NCBI RefSeq assembly: GCF_004341625.1
Contig: NZ_SLZG01000003.1
Location: 247,045 to 311,044, forward strand
DNA: 64,000 nt
DNA from: Rhizobium sp. BK376
GTDB lineage: Bacteria > Pseudomonadota > Alphaproteobacteria > Rhizobiales > Rhizobiaceae
Reading direction: 5' to 3'
In this document: one piece after another, positions 8,939 through 18,062 of the stretch
Layout of the letters: every line of letters starts with the position of its first letter
How positions within the stretch are numbered: the stretch's first letter is position 1
The notes under the pieces: model-generated
Told to the model about the DNA's origin: nothing
The model's input: only the letters and a program-made list of their open reading frames with translations
The model's database searches: none
Made by a program: the position numbers and the translations under genes

Positions 8939-9595
8939 ATGATCGTACTGGCGCTCGACACGGCAGGTGTTGATTGTGCTGTCGCTGTGTATAATAGCGA
9001 TGGAGATTCTGTGCTTGGGGAGGTCACGGAAACGATCGGGCGAGGGCATGCTGAACGTTTGATGGCAATTCTCGACGAGACTTTGGCGAAAGCCGGTCTC
9101 GGTCTGGATGCTGTCGATCGCATCGCCGTCACGATCGGCCCCGGCTCCTTCACCGGCATTCGCGTCGGCGTCGCGGCAGCCCGCGGGCTTGCCTTATCCC
9201 TCGGCATTCCGGCAGTAGGCGTGACGACTCTGGAAACCATGGCCGCCGCTGCACTCGAGCAAGCGCCCGGCCAGCCGGTTCTCGCAGCCCGCGATGCCAA
9301 GCGCGACGAGATCTATCTCCAAACCTTCGACGAGAATGGTGCGCCCAGCAGCGAGGCGCAGGCGCTGCCTGTTGCCGACGCCCGGACGCTTGCCGGCGGT
9401 TTCGACGGTACGATCACAGGTTCTGCCGCGCCGCTGCTGAAAAGTGAGCCGGCGAATGATCAGCCCGACAGCTTCCCGATTGCCCTCGTCGCCCGGCTGG
9501 GCGCATTGAAACCCGTCGGCGAAAAGCCGAAGCCGCTTTACCTACGTGGACCTGATGCCCGGCCGCAGGCCGGCTATGCCGTTGCCCGGATATGA
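8939..9595 (+). CDS. tsaB: tRNA threonylcarbamoyladenosine biosynthesis protein TsaB
   Basis: TsaB (YeaZ) is the partner of TsaD in making the t6A modification at position 37 of ANN-decoding tRNAs. The 218-residue product starts MIVLALDTAGVDCAVAVYN, typical of the ASKHA-fold N-lobe, and keeps the conserved GPGSFTGIRVGVAAARGLAL near residue 67. The stop overlaps the rimI start by four bases (ATGA), a common pairing because rimI often sits beside tsaB. Confidence 0.95.
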   Translation: MIVLALDTAGVDCAVAVYNSDGDSVLGEVTETIGRGHAERLMAILDETLAKAGLGLDAVDRIAVTIGPGSFTGIRVGVAAARGLALSLGIPAVGVTTLETMAAAALEQAPGQPVLAARDAKRDEIYLQTFDENGAPSSEAQALPVADARTLAGGFDGTITGSAAPLLKSEPANDQPDSFPIALVARLGALKPVGEKPKPLYLRGPDARPQAGYAVARI

Positions 9596-10092
9596 CCATG
9601 CTCGAATCCTATCTCACCCTGAAGCCCGAATTCGAGATCGTGATGATGGAGCCGCAGGATTGCCACGAGGTGTCCGTCCTGCACGCCGAGCGTTTTCCAA
9701 GAGCCTGGAATGACGGCGAGTTTCATAGCCTTTTGAGCCAGGAGCCGGTCTTCGGTTTCGTCGCCCGCCAGACCAATGCCTTCCTGAGGAAGCCGCTTCC
9801 GGGTTTCGTGCTCGCAAGGCACGCCGCCGGTGAAGGTGAGATCCTGACGATCGCCGTGCAGCCGAAGCTCGCGCGGACGGGGCTCGGCTGGCGGCTGATG
9901 CAAGCGGCCCTGCGCGAGGCCCAGGCTCGCGGCGGCGAGACCATGTTTCTCGAAGTCGATGGCGGCAATGCGCCGGCGCTCGGCCTCTATCGCAAGCTCG
10001 GCTTTGAGAAGGTCGGCGAGCGCAAGGCCTACTACGCTGACGACAAAGGCGCAAAATCGACGGCGCTTGTCATGCGCCGTGTTCTTCGCTAG
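9592..10092 (+). CDS. rimI: Ribosomal-protein-alanine N-acetyltransferase-like GNAT protein RimI
   Basis: The 166-residue product is a GNAT acetyltransferase with the acetyl-CoA-binding motif A stretch ILTIAVQPKLARTGLGWRLM, containing a variant of the R/Q-x-x-G-x-G/A loop, and the C-terminal block GLYRKLGFEKVGERKAYY. RimI acetylates the N-terminus of ribosomal protein S18 and possibly others. Overlap with tsaB and the place ahead of fur support the name; substrate identity is inferred from context. Confidence 0.9.
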   Translation: MTMLESYLTLKPEFEIVMMEPQDCHEVSVLHAERFPRAWNDGEFHSLLSQEPVFGFVARQTNAFLRKPLPGFVLARHAAGEGEILTIAVQPKLARTGLGWRLMQAALREAQARGGETMFLEVDGGNAPALGLYRKLGFEKVGERKAYYADDKGAKSTALVMRRVLR

Positions 10093-10131
10093 TCCCTAGC
10101 GGAAACGAAATAGCCGCGAAGACCACCTGCC

Positions 10132-10560
10132 ATGACCGATGCCACCAAGACACTGGAGGAGCTCTGCGCCGAACGCGGTATGCGCATGACCGATCAGCGC
10201 CGGGTGATCGCCCGGATATTGCAGGAATCGGAAGATCATCCTGACGTCGAGGAGCTCCATCGCCGCTCCGTTAAAGTCGACAGCAAGATCTCGATCTCCA
10301 CGGTCTATCGCACCGTCAAGCTCTTCGAGGATGCGGGCATCATCGCCCGCCACGATTTCCGCGACGGCCGCTCCCGCTACGAGACACTGCCGGAAGAACA
10401 CCACGACCACCTCCTCGACCTGAAGAATGGGACCGTCATCGAGTTCAGCTCTCCCGAGATCGAGGCGCTGCAGGAGCGCATTGCGCGGGAGCATGGCTTC
10501 CAACTGGTGGATCATCGGCTTGAGCTCTACGGAATTCCGCTGAAGAAGGACGAGCGTTGA
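10132..10560 (+). CDS. Fur-family metal regulator (Fur/Mur)
   Basis: The 142-residue protein has the Fur winged helix (MRMTDQRRVIARILQESEDHPDVEELH and ISISTVYRTVKLFEDAGII) followed by a dimerization/metal domain with the His-rich site EEHHDHLLDL. It lacks the C-terminal CXXC pairs of many enterobacterial Fur proteins. In Rhizobium leguminosarum and Sinorhizobium the Fur-like protein is mainly a manganese-responsive regulator, Mur, that represses sitABCD or mntH, while iron control is taken over by RirA and Irr. By that knowledge this gene is more likely mur than a true iron regulator. It lies between rimI and plsC. Confidence 0.92.
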   Translation: MTDATKTLEELCAERGMRMTDQRRVIARILQESEDHPDVEELHRRSVKVDSKISISTVYRTVKLFEDAGIIARHDFRDGRSRYETLPEEHHDHLLDLKNGTVIEFSSPEIEALQERIAREHGFQLVDHRLELYGIPLKKDER

Positions 10561-10590
10561 GGTGATGCCGGAAGCCCGGGAGACGACATA

Positions 10591-11388
10591 TTGACTTATT
10601 GGCTGCGCATGGCCTGTGCCGCCATCGTCATATCGGTCGTCAGTCTGTTCATGCTGCCGCTGCAGATGCTCTGCCTCCGTTTCGGCTGGAAACTGAGCCG
10701 CTATCTGCCACGCATCTGGCATCGCGTTCTCTGCTATTGGCTCGGCATCCGCATCCATGTCATCGGCACGCCTGAACGGCGCCGGCCATTGATGCTCGCC
10801 TCCAACCATTCGTCCTGGCTCGATATTCTCGTCCTCTCGGCCGTCGCCGACGTTGCGTTCATCGCCAAGATCGAGGTGCGTGACTGGCCGATCTTCGGTC
10901 TCCTCGCCCGGCTGCAAAACAGCGTCTTCGTCGTCAGGGAGCAGAAACGATCGACCGGCAACCAGGTAAACGAGATTGCCGAGCGCATGGCAGGCGGCGA
11001 GATCATGGTGCTGTTTCCCGAAGGGACAACCTCCGACGGCAACCGGTTGCTGGAGGTAAAATCCTCGCTCTTCGGAGCCGCGGCCGCAGCTTTGCCAGGC
11101 GCGCCGAACGGCACGGTTTATGTCCAGCCGGTCGCCGTCGCCTATACCCGCATTCACGGTCTCGCCATGGGACGTTATTATCGCCCCGTTACCGCATGGC
11201 CCGGCGATATCGAGCTGCTGCCGCATCTGAAAGGTATCCTGGCCTGCGGCGCGATCGATGTGGATGTCTGCTTCGGCGAGGCCGTTGAATATCGCGCCGA
11301 CAGCAACCGCAAGGAAGTCAGCGCCACCATCGCCAGCCGCATCCGCATCATGCTTACAAGCCGGTTGCTGGGACGCGAGATCGACTGA
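10591..11388 (+). CDS. plsC: 1-acyl-sn-glycerol-3-phosphate acyltransferase (PlsC family)
   Basis: PlsC adds the second acyl chain to lysophosphatidic acid, giving phosphatidic acid for membrane lipids. The 265-residue protein starts with a membrane segment (CAAIVISVVSLFMLPLQML) and has the catalytic block NHSSWLDIL (H-x4-D) near residue 72 and FPEGTTSDG near residue 144. The start is TTG at 10591, since no ATG precedes the membrane segment and purine-rich GGGAGA lies upstream. Rhizobia carry several PlsC-like and ornithine-lipid acyltransferases, so the exact acceptor is inferred. Confidence 0.88.
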   Translation: MTYWLRMACAAIVISVVSLFMLPLQMLCLRFGWKLSRYLPRIWHRVLCYWLGIRIHVIGTPERRRPLMLASNHSSWLDILVLSAVADVAFIAKIEVRDWPIFGLLARLQNSVFVVREQKRSTGNQVNEIAERMAGGEIMVLFPEGTTSDGNRLLEVKSSLFGAAAAALPGAPNGTVYVQPVAVAYTRIHGLAMGRYYRPVTAWPGDIELLPHLKGILACGAIDVDVCFGEAVEYRADSNRKEVSATIASRIRIMLTSRLLGREID

Positions 11389-11437
11389 TCTCAAGATTTC
11401 GATTTTCACCGAGATTAAAAACCACTAAATAGCGCCC

Positions 11438-12835
11438 ATGACCCAGGAAAGCGCAGTTCTCGACGCCCCGGATACCACTATCCGCGATGGCTCAAACACC
11501 CGTAAGGTCTTCATCAAGACCTATGGTTGCCAGATGAATGTCTACGATTCCACGCGCATGAGCGATGCGCTGGCTAAGGATGGCTATGAGCCGACCGAAG
11601 ACATGGAAGAGGCCGACCTGGTCCTGCTCAATACCTGCCATATCCGCGAAAAGGCCGCCGAAAAGGTCTACTCGGCGCTTGGCCGCCTGCGTGACATGAA
11701 GAAGCGCAAGGCAGCCGTCGGTCGCGAGATGATGATCGGGGTCACCGGCTGCGTCGCCCAGGCCGAAGGCGAGGAAATCCTGCGTCGCGCGCCTGCCGTC
11801 GACGTCGTCATCGGCCCGCAGACCTATCACCGTCTGCCCGACGCGCTGCGCCGCGCCAAGGAGGGCCAGCGGGTCGTCGATACGGAATATGCGCTGGAAG
11901 ACAAGTTCGAGCACCTGCCGATTGCCGAGAAGGGCAAGATCCGCTCGCGCGGCGTCACGGCTTTCCTGACCGTCCAGGAAGGTTGCGACAAGTTCTGCAC
12001 GTTCTGCGTGGTTCCCTATACCCGCGGCTCGGAGGTTTCCCGGTCGGTCCAGCAGATCGTCGAAGAGGCTGAGAAACTTGTGGACGGCGGCGTCCGCGAA
12101 ATCACGCTTCTCGGCCAGAACGTCAATGCCTGGCACGGAGCAGGCCCGAACGGTCAGGCCTGGAGCCTCGGCGATCTGCTCTACCGTCTGGCGGAAATTC
12201 CAGGCCTTGCCCGGTTGCGCTACACCACAAGCCATCCCCGCGACATGGACGACCGCTTGATCGGCGCCCATAGCGATCTGCGCAAGCTGATGCCCTACCT
12301 CCACCTGCCGGTCCAGTCGGGCTCGAACCGCATTCTGAAGGCTATGAACCGTCGCCATACGACGGCAGAATATCTGGCCTTGATCGATAAAATCCGCTCT
12401 GCACGCCCCGATATCGCCCTTTCGGGTGACTTTATCGTCGGTTTTCCGGGGGAGACAGACGAGGATTTTGCGGATACACTAAAGCTCGTGGAGGATGTGC
12501 GTTACGCACAGGCCTTCTCGTTTAAATATTCAACGCGCCCTGGAACACCCGGCGCGGAACTGAAGGACCAGGTGCCCGAAGAGATCAAGGCTGATCGGCT
12601 GGAACGTCTGCAGGCGCTGCTTCTGGAGCAGCAGCAGGAGTTCGCCGAGGCCTGTGTGGGCAAGGTCATCGATCTCCTGCTCGAAAAGCCCGGCAGAATG
12701 CCCGGACAGTTGATCGGCCGATCCCCTTGGCTTCAGTCTGTGAATGTTGATGCAAAAGCATCGCAAATCGGTGACATTATTAACGTGCGAATCACCGGAA
12801 CCAGCACGAACAGCTTGTTTGCTGAAGTGCTATAG
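11438..12835 (+). CDS. miaB: tRNA-2-methylthio-N6-dimethylallyladenosine synthase MiaB
   Basis: MiaB is a radical-SAM enzyme that adds a methylthio group to i6A37 in tRNAs reading UNN codons. The 465-residue product has the UPF0004 domain ([29 protein letters not shown], and [13 protein letters not shown] supply three cluster cysteines), then the radical-SAM motif [16 protein letters not shown] (CX3CX2C) near residue 183, and a C-terminal TRAM domain. Length and motif order match MiaB rather than MtaB or RimO. It precedes phoH and ybeY, a conserved order in Rhizobiales. Confidence 0.97.
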   Translation: MTQESAVLDAPDTTIRDGSNTRKVFIKTYGCQMNVYDSTRMSDALAKDGYEPTEDMEEADLVLLNTCHIREKAAEKVYSALGRLRDMKKRKAAVGREMMIGVTGCVAQAEGEEILRRAPAVDVVIGPQTYHRLPDALRRAKEGQRVVDTEYALEDKFEHLPIAEKGKIRSRGVTAFLTVQEGCDKFCTFCVVPYTRGSEVSRSVQQIVEEAEKLVDGGVREITLLGQNVNAWHGAGPNGQAWSLGDLLYRLAEIPGLARLRYTTSHPRDMDDRLIGAHSDLRKLMPYLHLPVQSGSNRILKAMNRRHTTAEYLALIDKIRSARPDIALSGDFIVGFPGETDEDFADTLKLVEDVRYAQAFSFKYSTRPGTPGAELKDQVPEEIKADRLERLQALLLEQQQEFAEACVGKVIDLLLEKPGRMPGQLIGRSPWLQSVNVDAKASQIGDIINVRITGTSTNSLFAEVL

Positions 12836-12864
12836 GTTTCGGACAGCCAAAGGAGCCTGACCGC

Positions 12865-13923
12865 TTGAACGGACAAGAATTGGTTTCTTCCTCATCGCGC
12901 CAGCCACGCATCGCGAGCGACGCCAATCACTTCGTCCTGACGTTCGAGAACAATAGGTTCGCCAGCGAGCTATTTGGTCAGTTCGATCAGAATCTGAAGC
13001 TTCTTGAAGAGCGGCTCGGCATCGATGCCCGCGCCAGGGGCAATTCCGTTGTCATCACGGGGGATGTGCTCACCACCAACCAGGCGCGTCGCACGCTCGA
13101 CTATCTCTATGACAAGCTGCAGAAAGGCGGGAGCGTGGAACGATCCGACGTCGAGGGCGCAATCCGCATGGCGGTTGCCACAGACGACCAACTGAGCTTG
13201 CCGACCATGGAAAAGAAGGCAAAGCTCACCATGGCGCAGATTTCGACCCGCAAGAAGACCATCGTTGCCCGAACCCCGACGCAGGACGCCTATATGCGGG
13301 CGCTTGAACGCGCCGAGCTCGTTTTCGGCGTCGGCCCGGCCGGTACCGGCAAGACCTATCTCGCCGTCGCGCATGCCTGCCAGCTTCTGGAGCGCGGCGC
13401 TGTCGAAAAGATCATCCTGTCGCGTCCAGCCGTCGAGGCTGGCGAGCGTCTCGGCTTCCTGCCAGGCGACATGAAGGAAAAGGTCGATCCCTATCTGCGC
13501 CCGCTCTATGACGCGCTTTACGACATGATGCCGGCCGACAAGGTCGACCGTGCCATTACCGCCGGCGTCATTGAAATCGCGCCGCTCGCCTTCATGCGCG
13601 GCCGTACGCTTGCCAACGCGGCCGTCATCCTGGACGAAGCGCAGAACACGACCGCGATGCAGATGAAGATGTTCCTGACGCGTCTCGGCGAGAATTCGCG
13701 GATGATCATTACAGGCGACCCGAGCCAGATCGATCTGCCGCGCGGCGTGAAATCCGGTCTCGTCGAGGCCTTGCACCTGCTTCACGACATCGAGGGCATC
13801 TCGATCGTGCGCTTCAAGGATACGGATGTCGTGCGTCACCCGCTTGTCGGCCGCATCGTCAGGGCCTACGACGCCACCTATGCGGCGCCGGCTGATGGCA
13901 TCGAGGTCGATCGACAGAACTAA
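12865..13923 (+). CDS. phoH: PhoH-like ATPase
   Basis: The 352-residue protein carries the P-loop [15 protein letters not shown] near residue 158 and the Walker B-like [10 protein letters not shown] near residue 254 of PhoH family ATPases, relatives of superfamily 1 helicase cores. An N-terminal KH-like part ([20 protein letters not shown]) suggests RNA contact. Together with YbeY, PhoH-like proteins are linked to rRNA maturation and RNA quality control. The start is TTG at 12865 with AGGAG nine bases upstream; the stop overlaps the ybeY start by one base (TAATG). Confidence 0.94.
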   Translation: MNGQELVSSSSRQPRIASDANHFVLTFENNRFASELFGQFDQNLKLLEERLGIDARARGNSVVITGDVLTTNQARRTLDYLYDKLQKGGSVERSDVEGAIRMAVATDDQLSLPTMEKKAKLTMAQISTRKKTIVARTPTQDAYMRALERAELVFGVGPAGTGKTYLAVAHACQLLERGAVEKIILSRPAVEAGERLGFLPGDMKEKVDPYLRPLYDALYDMMPADKVDRAITAGVIEIAPLAFMRGRTLANAAVILDEAQNTTAMQMKMFLTRLGENSRMIITGDPSQIDLPRGVKSGLVEALHLLHDIEGISIVRFKDTDVVRHPLVGRIVRAYDATYAAPADGIEVDRQN

Positions 13924-14432
13924 TGCCGCAACTCGATATCCAGATCAGCGTCGAAGAGGGCGACTGGCCCTCTGAGGAGACGCTTCAGACGCTTGCAGAG
14001 CGCGTTCTCGGCACGGCCGCGACCTACCTGCACAAGGTTGCCGGTCAGCCATTCCCCGAGGTAGCGCCGGAGCTTTCCCTGGTCTTTACCGACGATGCCT
14101 CGATCCGGGAGATCAACGCGGAATGGCGCAGCCAGGAAAAGCCGACCAACGTGCTCTCTTTCCCGGCCTTTCCACTTCAGCCCGGCGGCAAGCCGGGGCC
14201 GATGCTGGGTGATATCATCATCGCCAGGGAGACGGTGGAGCGCGAGGCGGTCGAACTGGAAAAGAGTTTTGACGACCATCTGACGCACCTTATGGTGCAC
14301 GGCTTCTTGCATCTCTTTGGGTACGACCATATGAATAATGCAGAAGCCGAAACTATGGAGGGCCTCGAGACTCGCATTTTGGCGAACCTTGGCCTATCTG
14401 ATCCCTATGCGGGGCAAGACCCGATCGATTAG
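13923..14432 (+). CDS. ybeY: Endoribonuclease YbeY
   Basis: YbeY is a zinc endoribonuclease needed for 16S rRNA 3' end maturation and ribosome quality control; in Sinorhizobium it also affects small-RNA regulation and symbiosis. The 169-residue product carries the zinc-binding signature [11 protein letters not shown] (three histidines) near residue 124, and the upstream NVLSFPAFP block. Translation is probably coupled to phoH through the TAATG overlap. The corC-like gene starts six bases after the stop. Confidence 0.96.
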   Translation: MPQLDIQISVEEGDWPSEETLQTLAERVLGTAATYLHKVAGQPFPEVAPELSLVFTDDASIREINAEWRSQEKPTNVLSFPAFPLQPGGKPGPMLGDIIIARETVEREAVELEKSFDDHLTHLMVHGFLHLFGYDHMNNAEAETMEGLETRILANLGLSDPYAGQDPID

Positions 14433-14437
14433 GAACC

Positions 14438-15616
14438 ATGAGCGACTTTACAGCGAAGCCGGCCACCGAGGCCAAAGACGGTGCCGACGCCTCCTCCGAT
14501 GAGGGTGGCAGTAGTAGCAACGGCAAGCACGTCAACCGATCATCCTTCTGGACGCGGGCAACACGCATCTTGCGTCCGGCGCAGGGCTCCCGGTTGCGCG
14601 AGGACCTTGCCGATGCGCTGATGACCGATGCGGCAGGCGACGATGCCTTCTCGCCCGACGAAAGGGCGATGCTGCACAACATCCTGCGCTTCCGCGAGGT
14701 GCGCGTCGCCGACATCATGGTGCCGCGCGCCGATATCGAGGCGGTGGACCAGAACATCACCATCGGCGAACTGATGATCCTCTTCGAGGAATCCGGTCGC
14801 TCCCGCATGCCGGTCTATTGCGACACGCTCGACGATCCGCGCGGCATGATCCATATCCGCGATCTTCTTTCCTATGTCGCAAAGCAGGCGCGCAACAAGC
14901 GCCGGGCGCCTGCGAAATCGACAAAGGCGGCGCCGGCCCCGATCGTCGAGATTGTTGCCGAAAACATTCAGAAGGCGCCGCGCTCGGCCAAGCCGAATTT
15001 CGATCTCGCCCGGGTCGACCTGCAGAAGACCGTGGCCGAAGCCGGCATCATCCGCAAGATCCTCTTCGTGCCGCCCTCGATGCTGGCTTCCGATCTCCTG
15101 CGCCGCATGCAGGTCAACCGCACGCAGATGGCGCTCGTCATCGACGAATATGGCGGCACGGATGGCCTAGCCTCGCATGAGGACATCGTCGAAATGGTCG
15201 TCGGCGATATCGATGACGAACATGATGACGAAGAAGTGATGTTCAAGCAGGTGTCGGAGGATATGTTCATCGCCGATGCCCGCGTCGAGTTGGAAGAGAT
15301 CGCCGAGGCGATCGGCCCTGATTTCGACATCAGCGAACAAGTGGACGAGGTCGACACGCTCGGCGGCCTGATCTTCTCTGCACTTGGCCGCATTCCTGTT
15401 CGCGGCGAGGTGGTTCAGGCCCTTCCGGGCTTTGAATTCCACATTCTTGATGCCGACCCGCGGCGCATCAAGCGCGTGCGCATCACCCGCAAGCGCCACG
15501 CCGTCCGCCGCCGTCCGGCCAAGACGGATGGTGATGGCAGCACGCCGGACCGCGAAGCCCCGCCGCCGGACAATCTTTCGGACGATCCGGCTGCCGGACG
15601 GAGCGCTGCCGGCTAA
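14438..15616 (+). CDS. Hemolysin/CorC-type CBS-domain protein
   Basis: The 392-residue product has a charged N-terminus, a CBS-domain pair (about residues 80-260; VRVADIMVPRADIEAVDQNITI and SDLLRRMQVNRTQMALVIDE) and a CorC/HlyC domain (GDIDDEHDDEE to ALPGFEFHIL). It has no CNNM membrane domain, as in other CorC forms. In other bacteria the family contributes to magnesium and cobalt efflux or, by old naming, hemolysis. The residue stretch between the CBS repeats (RNKRRAPAKSTKAAPAP) is longer and more basic than usual. It is the fifth gene of the miaB-lnt row. Confidence 0.88.
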   Translation: MSDFTAKPATEAKDGADASSDEGGSSSNGKHVNRSSFWTRATRILRPAQGSRLREDLADALMTDAAGDDAFSPDERAMLHNILRFREVRVADIMVPRADIEAVDQNITIGELMILFEESGRSRMPVYCDTLDDPRGMIHIRDLLSYVAKQARNKRRAPAKSTKAAPAPIVEIVAENIQKAPRSAKPNFDLARVDLQKTVAEAGIIRKILFVPPSMLASDLLRRMQVNRTQMALVIDEYGGTDGLASHEDIVEMVVGDIDDEHDDEEVMFKQVSEDMFIADARVELEEIAEAIGPDFDISEQVDEVDTLGGLIFSALGRIPVRGEVVQALPGFEFHILDADPRRIKRVRITRKRHAVRRRPAKTDGDGSTPDREAPPPDNLSDDPAAGRSAAG

Positions 15617-15707
15617 GCCGGCGGCTTCCCTCACGAAACACGACAAGACGCCGCTTTTTTGAAAGACTGCGCATCAGGTGATTCGCGGCAGAGATAGGAG
15701 CGCGCGC

Positions 15708-17309
15708 ATGGAATGGCTTGCGGGCAGGATCATTCTCGCATGGGGTTTCAAGCGCGCATTATTGGCCATTCTCGCAGGGGCGATCGGCGTTCTGGCATTG
15801 CCGCCCTTCGGCTTCTTCGCCGCCATGTTCGTCTCCTTCACGCTGCTGGTCTGGCTGTTGGATGGGGCGGCAGCGGCGCCCGGCAGCGGCTTCCTGCGGC
15901 GGCTCTGGCCGGCCTTTGCCACCGGCTGGCTGTTCGGCTTCGGCTATTTCGTCGCTGGCCTCTGGTGGCTCGGCCATGCGCTTCTGATCGATGCCGATGA
16001 ATTCGCCTGGGCCCTGCCGCTGGCAATCCTCGGGCTGCCTGCCTTCCTTGCCATCTTCTATGGCGTGGCGACGGCGCTCGCCCGACTGGTCTGGTCCGAC
16101 GGCATGGGGCGGATCGCCGCCCTGGCCCTCGGTTTCGGCATTCTCGAATGGCTGAGAACTTTCGCCTTTACCGGCTTTCCCTGGAACGCCATCGGCTATG
16201 GCATCATGCCGATCCCTCTCATGATGCAGTCGGCGCATCTGGTCGGGATGCTCGGAGTGACGGTCCTTGCCGTGTTCGTCTTCTCGGCCCCCGCCCTTCT
16301 CGGCACCCGCCAAGGCGCCGCGCCGGGGATCGGCCTTGCCATCATCTTTTTCGCCGCCCATCTCGGCTATGGCTATTACGCCCTGCATCAGCCGGAGCCG
16401 CCGGCCGATGCGGCTGGGAAAGCGCCGATCGTGCGCATCGTTCAGCCGGAGATCGATCAGGAAGACAAGATGGATACGGATGCGGACCGCGCTGCGATCT
16501 TCGAGAAGCATCTGTCGCTGTCAGCGCAGCCGCCGAAGGACGGCGGCAAGAAGCCCGATATCATCGTCTGGCCCGAGACTTCGATCCCCTTCATCCTGAC
16601 CGATAACCAGGACGCCCTGACGCGCATTGCCGACGTCCTTGATGACAACCAGATCCTGATTGCCGGAGCCGTCCGCGCCGAGGACATGGGGCCGGGTGCG
16701 CCGCCGCGCTACTATAATTCCGTCTATGTCATCGATGGGAAAGGCCAGATCATAGGTGCCTCGGACAAGGTCCATCTCGTGCCCTTCGGCGAATACGTGC
16801 CTTTCGAGAACATCCTGCAGAACCTCGGCATAGAGAATGTGGTCGAAATGCCGGGCGGCTTTTCCGCCGCCTCGCGCCGGTCGCTGCTGACGCTGCCAAG
16901 TGGGGTGAAGCTCTATCCGCTGATCTGCTACGAGATCATCTTTCCGGACGAAATGACGCCGGATATCACAAAAGCGGATGCTATTCTTAACGTTACAAAT
17001 GATGCCTGGTTTGGCGAGACACCCGGACCCTTTCAGCATTTCCAGCAGGCGCGCGTCAGGGCTGTCGAGCAGGGGTTGCCGCTGATTCGCAGCGCCAATA
17101 CCGGGATCTCGGCGTTTGTCGATGCTCACGGACGTTTGATTTCCGGAATCGATTTTAATCAGCAAGGATTTGTCGACGCTACTCTGGGTAGTGCAACTCA
17201 TTCGTATATCAACGATAAGGAAAGGAGAATATACTTCTGGTTGATTGTGGGAGGTATGGGTTTGATCGCTCTGATTTCACGTCTGGGTTTTATTTCAAGG
17301 GCGAATTGA
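15708..17309 (+). CDS. lnt: Apolipoprotein N-acyltransferase
   Basis: Lnt adds the third acyl chain to the N-terminal cysteine of lipoproteins at the inner membrane. The 533-residue protein has about seven membrane segments in the first 220 residues, then a nitrilase-fold domain with the catalytic Glu in WPETSIPF, Lys in DKVHLVPFGEYVPF and Cys in LYPLICYEIIF. A last membrane segment (FWLIVGGMGLIALI) ends it. I chose the ATG at 15708 because AGGAG lies seven bases upstream; an in-frame GTG at 15678 is less likely. Confidence 0.95.
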   Translation: MEWLAGRIILAWGFKRALLAILAGAIGVLALPPFGFFAAMFVSFTLLVWLLDGAAAAPGSGFLRRLWPAFATGWLFGFGYFVAGLWWLGHALLIDADEFAWALPLAILGLPAFLAIFYGVATALARLVWSDGMGRIAALALGFGILEWLRTFAFTGFPWNAIGYGIMPIPLMMQSAHLVGMLGVTVLAVFVFSAPALLGTRQGAAPGIGLAIIFFAAHLGYGYYALHQPEPPADAAGKAPIVRIVQPEIDQEDKMDTDADRAAIFEKHLSLSAQPPKDGGKKPDIIVWPETSIPFILTDNQDALTRIADVLDDNQILIAGAVRAEDMGPGAPPRYYNSVYVIDGKGQIIGASDKVHLVPFGEYVPFENILQNLGIENVVEMPGGFSAASRRSLLTLPSGVKLYPLICYEIIFPDEMTPDITKADAILNVTNDAWFGETPGPFQHFQQARVRAVEQGLPLIRSANTGISAFVDAHGRLISGIDFNQQGFVDATLGSATHSYINDKERRIYFWLIVGGMGLIALISRLGFISRAN

Positions 17310-17346
17310 CCAAAAACCCCTAAAATTGCATAGTGGATTTCGTGGA

Positions 17347-17399
17347 CCTTCTTAACGTAAATTAGAAGGCTGTAAGCACCTCATGTACAACGTGGCGTT
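17347..17399 (+). promoter_or_regulatory. Inverted repeats upstream of the PraR-like gene
   Basis: Two small dyads occur in the 152-base gap: CCTTCT (17347-17352) with AGAAGG (17364-17369), and AACG-TGG-CGTT (17389-17399). They are 65-110 bases ahead of the regulator start and could be operator sites for autoregulation. No promoter boxes are clear enough to name. Confidence 0.3.
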
Positions 17400-17464
17400 A
17401 TGGGGTGCTTCAAGGGCGGGCCGGGTCGCAGGATTACAATTCAACCGTTTGTTAGGGCTAAATG

Positions 17465-17884
17465 ATGATTGAGAATAAAAAGAAGCCGAACCCGATCGAT
17501 ATCCATGTCGGCAGTCGGATCCGCCTCCGGCGCACTATGCTTGGCATGAGTCAAGAAAAATTGGGCGAAAGCTTGGGAATTACGTTCCAGCAAATCCAGA
17601 AGTATGAGAAGGGCACCAACCGCGTTGGCGCCAGCCGTCTGCAGAACATCTCGAGCATTCTTAACGTTCCGGTTTCCTTCTTTTTCGAGGATGCGCCGGG
17701 CGAGCAGTCCGGAGCGCTGACCGGCATGGCCGAGGCCTCCAGCTCGAACTACGTTGTCGACTTTCTGTCCTCCTCGGAAGGTCTTCAGCTCAACCGCGCT
17801 TTTGTGAAGATTTCCGACTCCAAGGTCCGCCGCAAGGTAGTGGAACTGGTCAAGGCTTTGGCCGCTGAGGCCGACGCGGAATAA
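17465..17884 (+). CDS. praR: XRE-family transcriptional regulator, PraR-like
   Basis: The 139-residue protein has a Cro/C1 helix-turn-helix at about residues 12-70 (VGSRIRLRRTMLGMSQEKLG and GITFQQIQKYEKGTNRVGA) and an acidic C-terminus ending LVKALAAEADAE. Sequence and location between lnt and metK match the gene known as praR in R. leguminosarum, which represses quorum-sensing (rhiR, raiR) and attachment genes and so limits root biofilm; the name rests on recollection of family and context. Start at 17465 gives AGGG seven bases upstream; ATG at 17462 is also possible. A clear terminator follows at 17906. Confidence 0.8.
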   Translation: MIENKKKPNPIDIHVGSRIRLRRTMLGMSQEKLGESLGITFQQIQKYEKGTNRVGASRLQNISSILNVPVSFFFEDAPGEQSGALTGMAEASSSNYVVDFLSSSEGLQLNRAFVKISDSKVRRKVVELVKALAAEADAE

Positions 17885-17905
17885 TTCATTCATATTTGAA
17901 TATAC

Positions 17906-17935
17906 AAAAGGCGGCCTATTTGGCCGCCTTTTTTG
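17906..17935 (+). terminator. Rho-independent terminator of the PraR-like gene
   Basis: AAGGCGGCC pairs with GGCCGCCTT around a five-base loop and is followed by six T residues. It lies 22 bases after the regulator stop. Confidence 0.9.
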
Positions 17936-18062
17936 TGTTTTCTGCAAAAAATTACCAATATCGGCCCCATATAAAGATATATTTATGTCCTTCTGTGCCT
18001 TGTCTTTCCGTCGCGAACTGACTAACACTGAAGGAAGATTTGTTCTTTGAGGGGAATCCCAC

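Noticed and set aside
17941..18062. SAM riboswitch ahead of metK
   Set aside because: The leader does not show the conserved core of the SAM riboswitch classes I know from alphaproteobacteria, and a SAM-II-like pseudoknot could not be drawn by eye.
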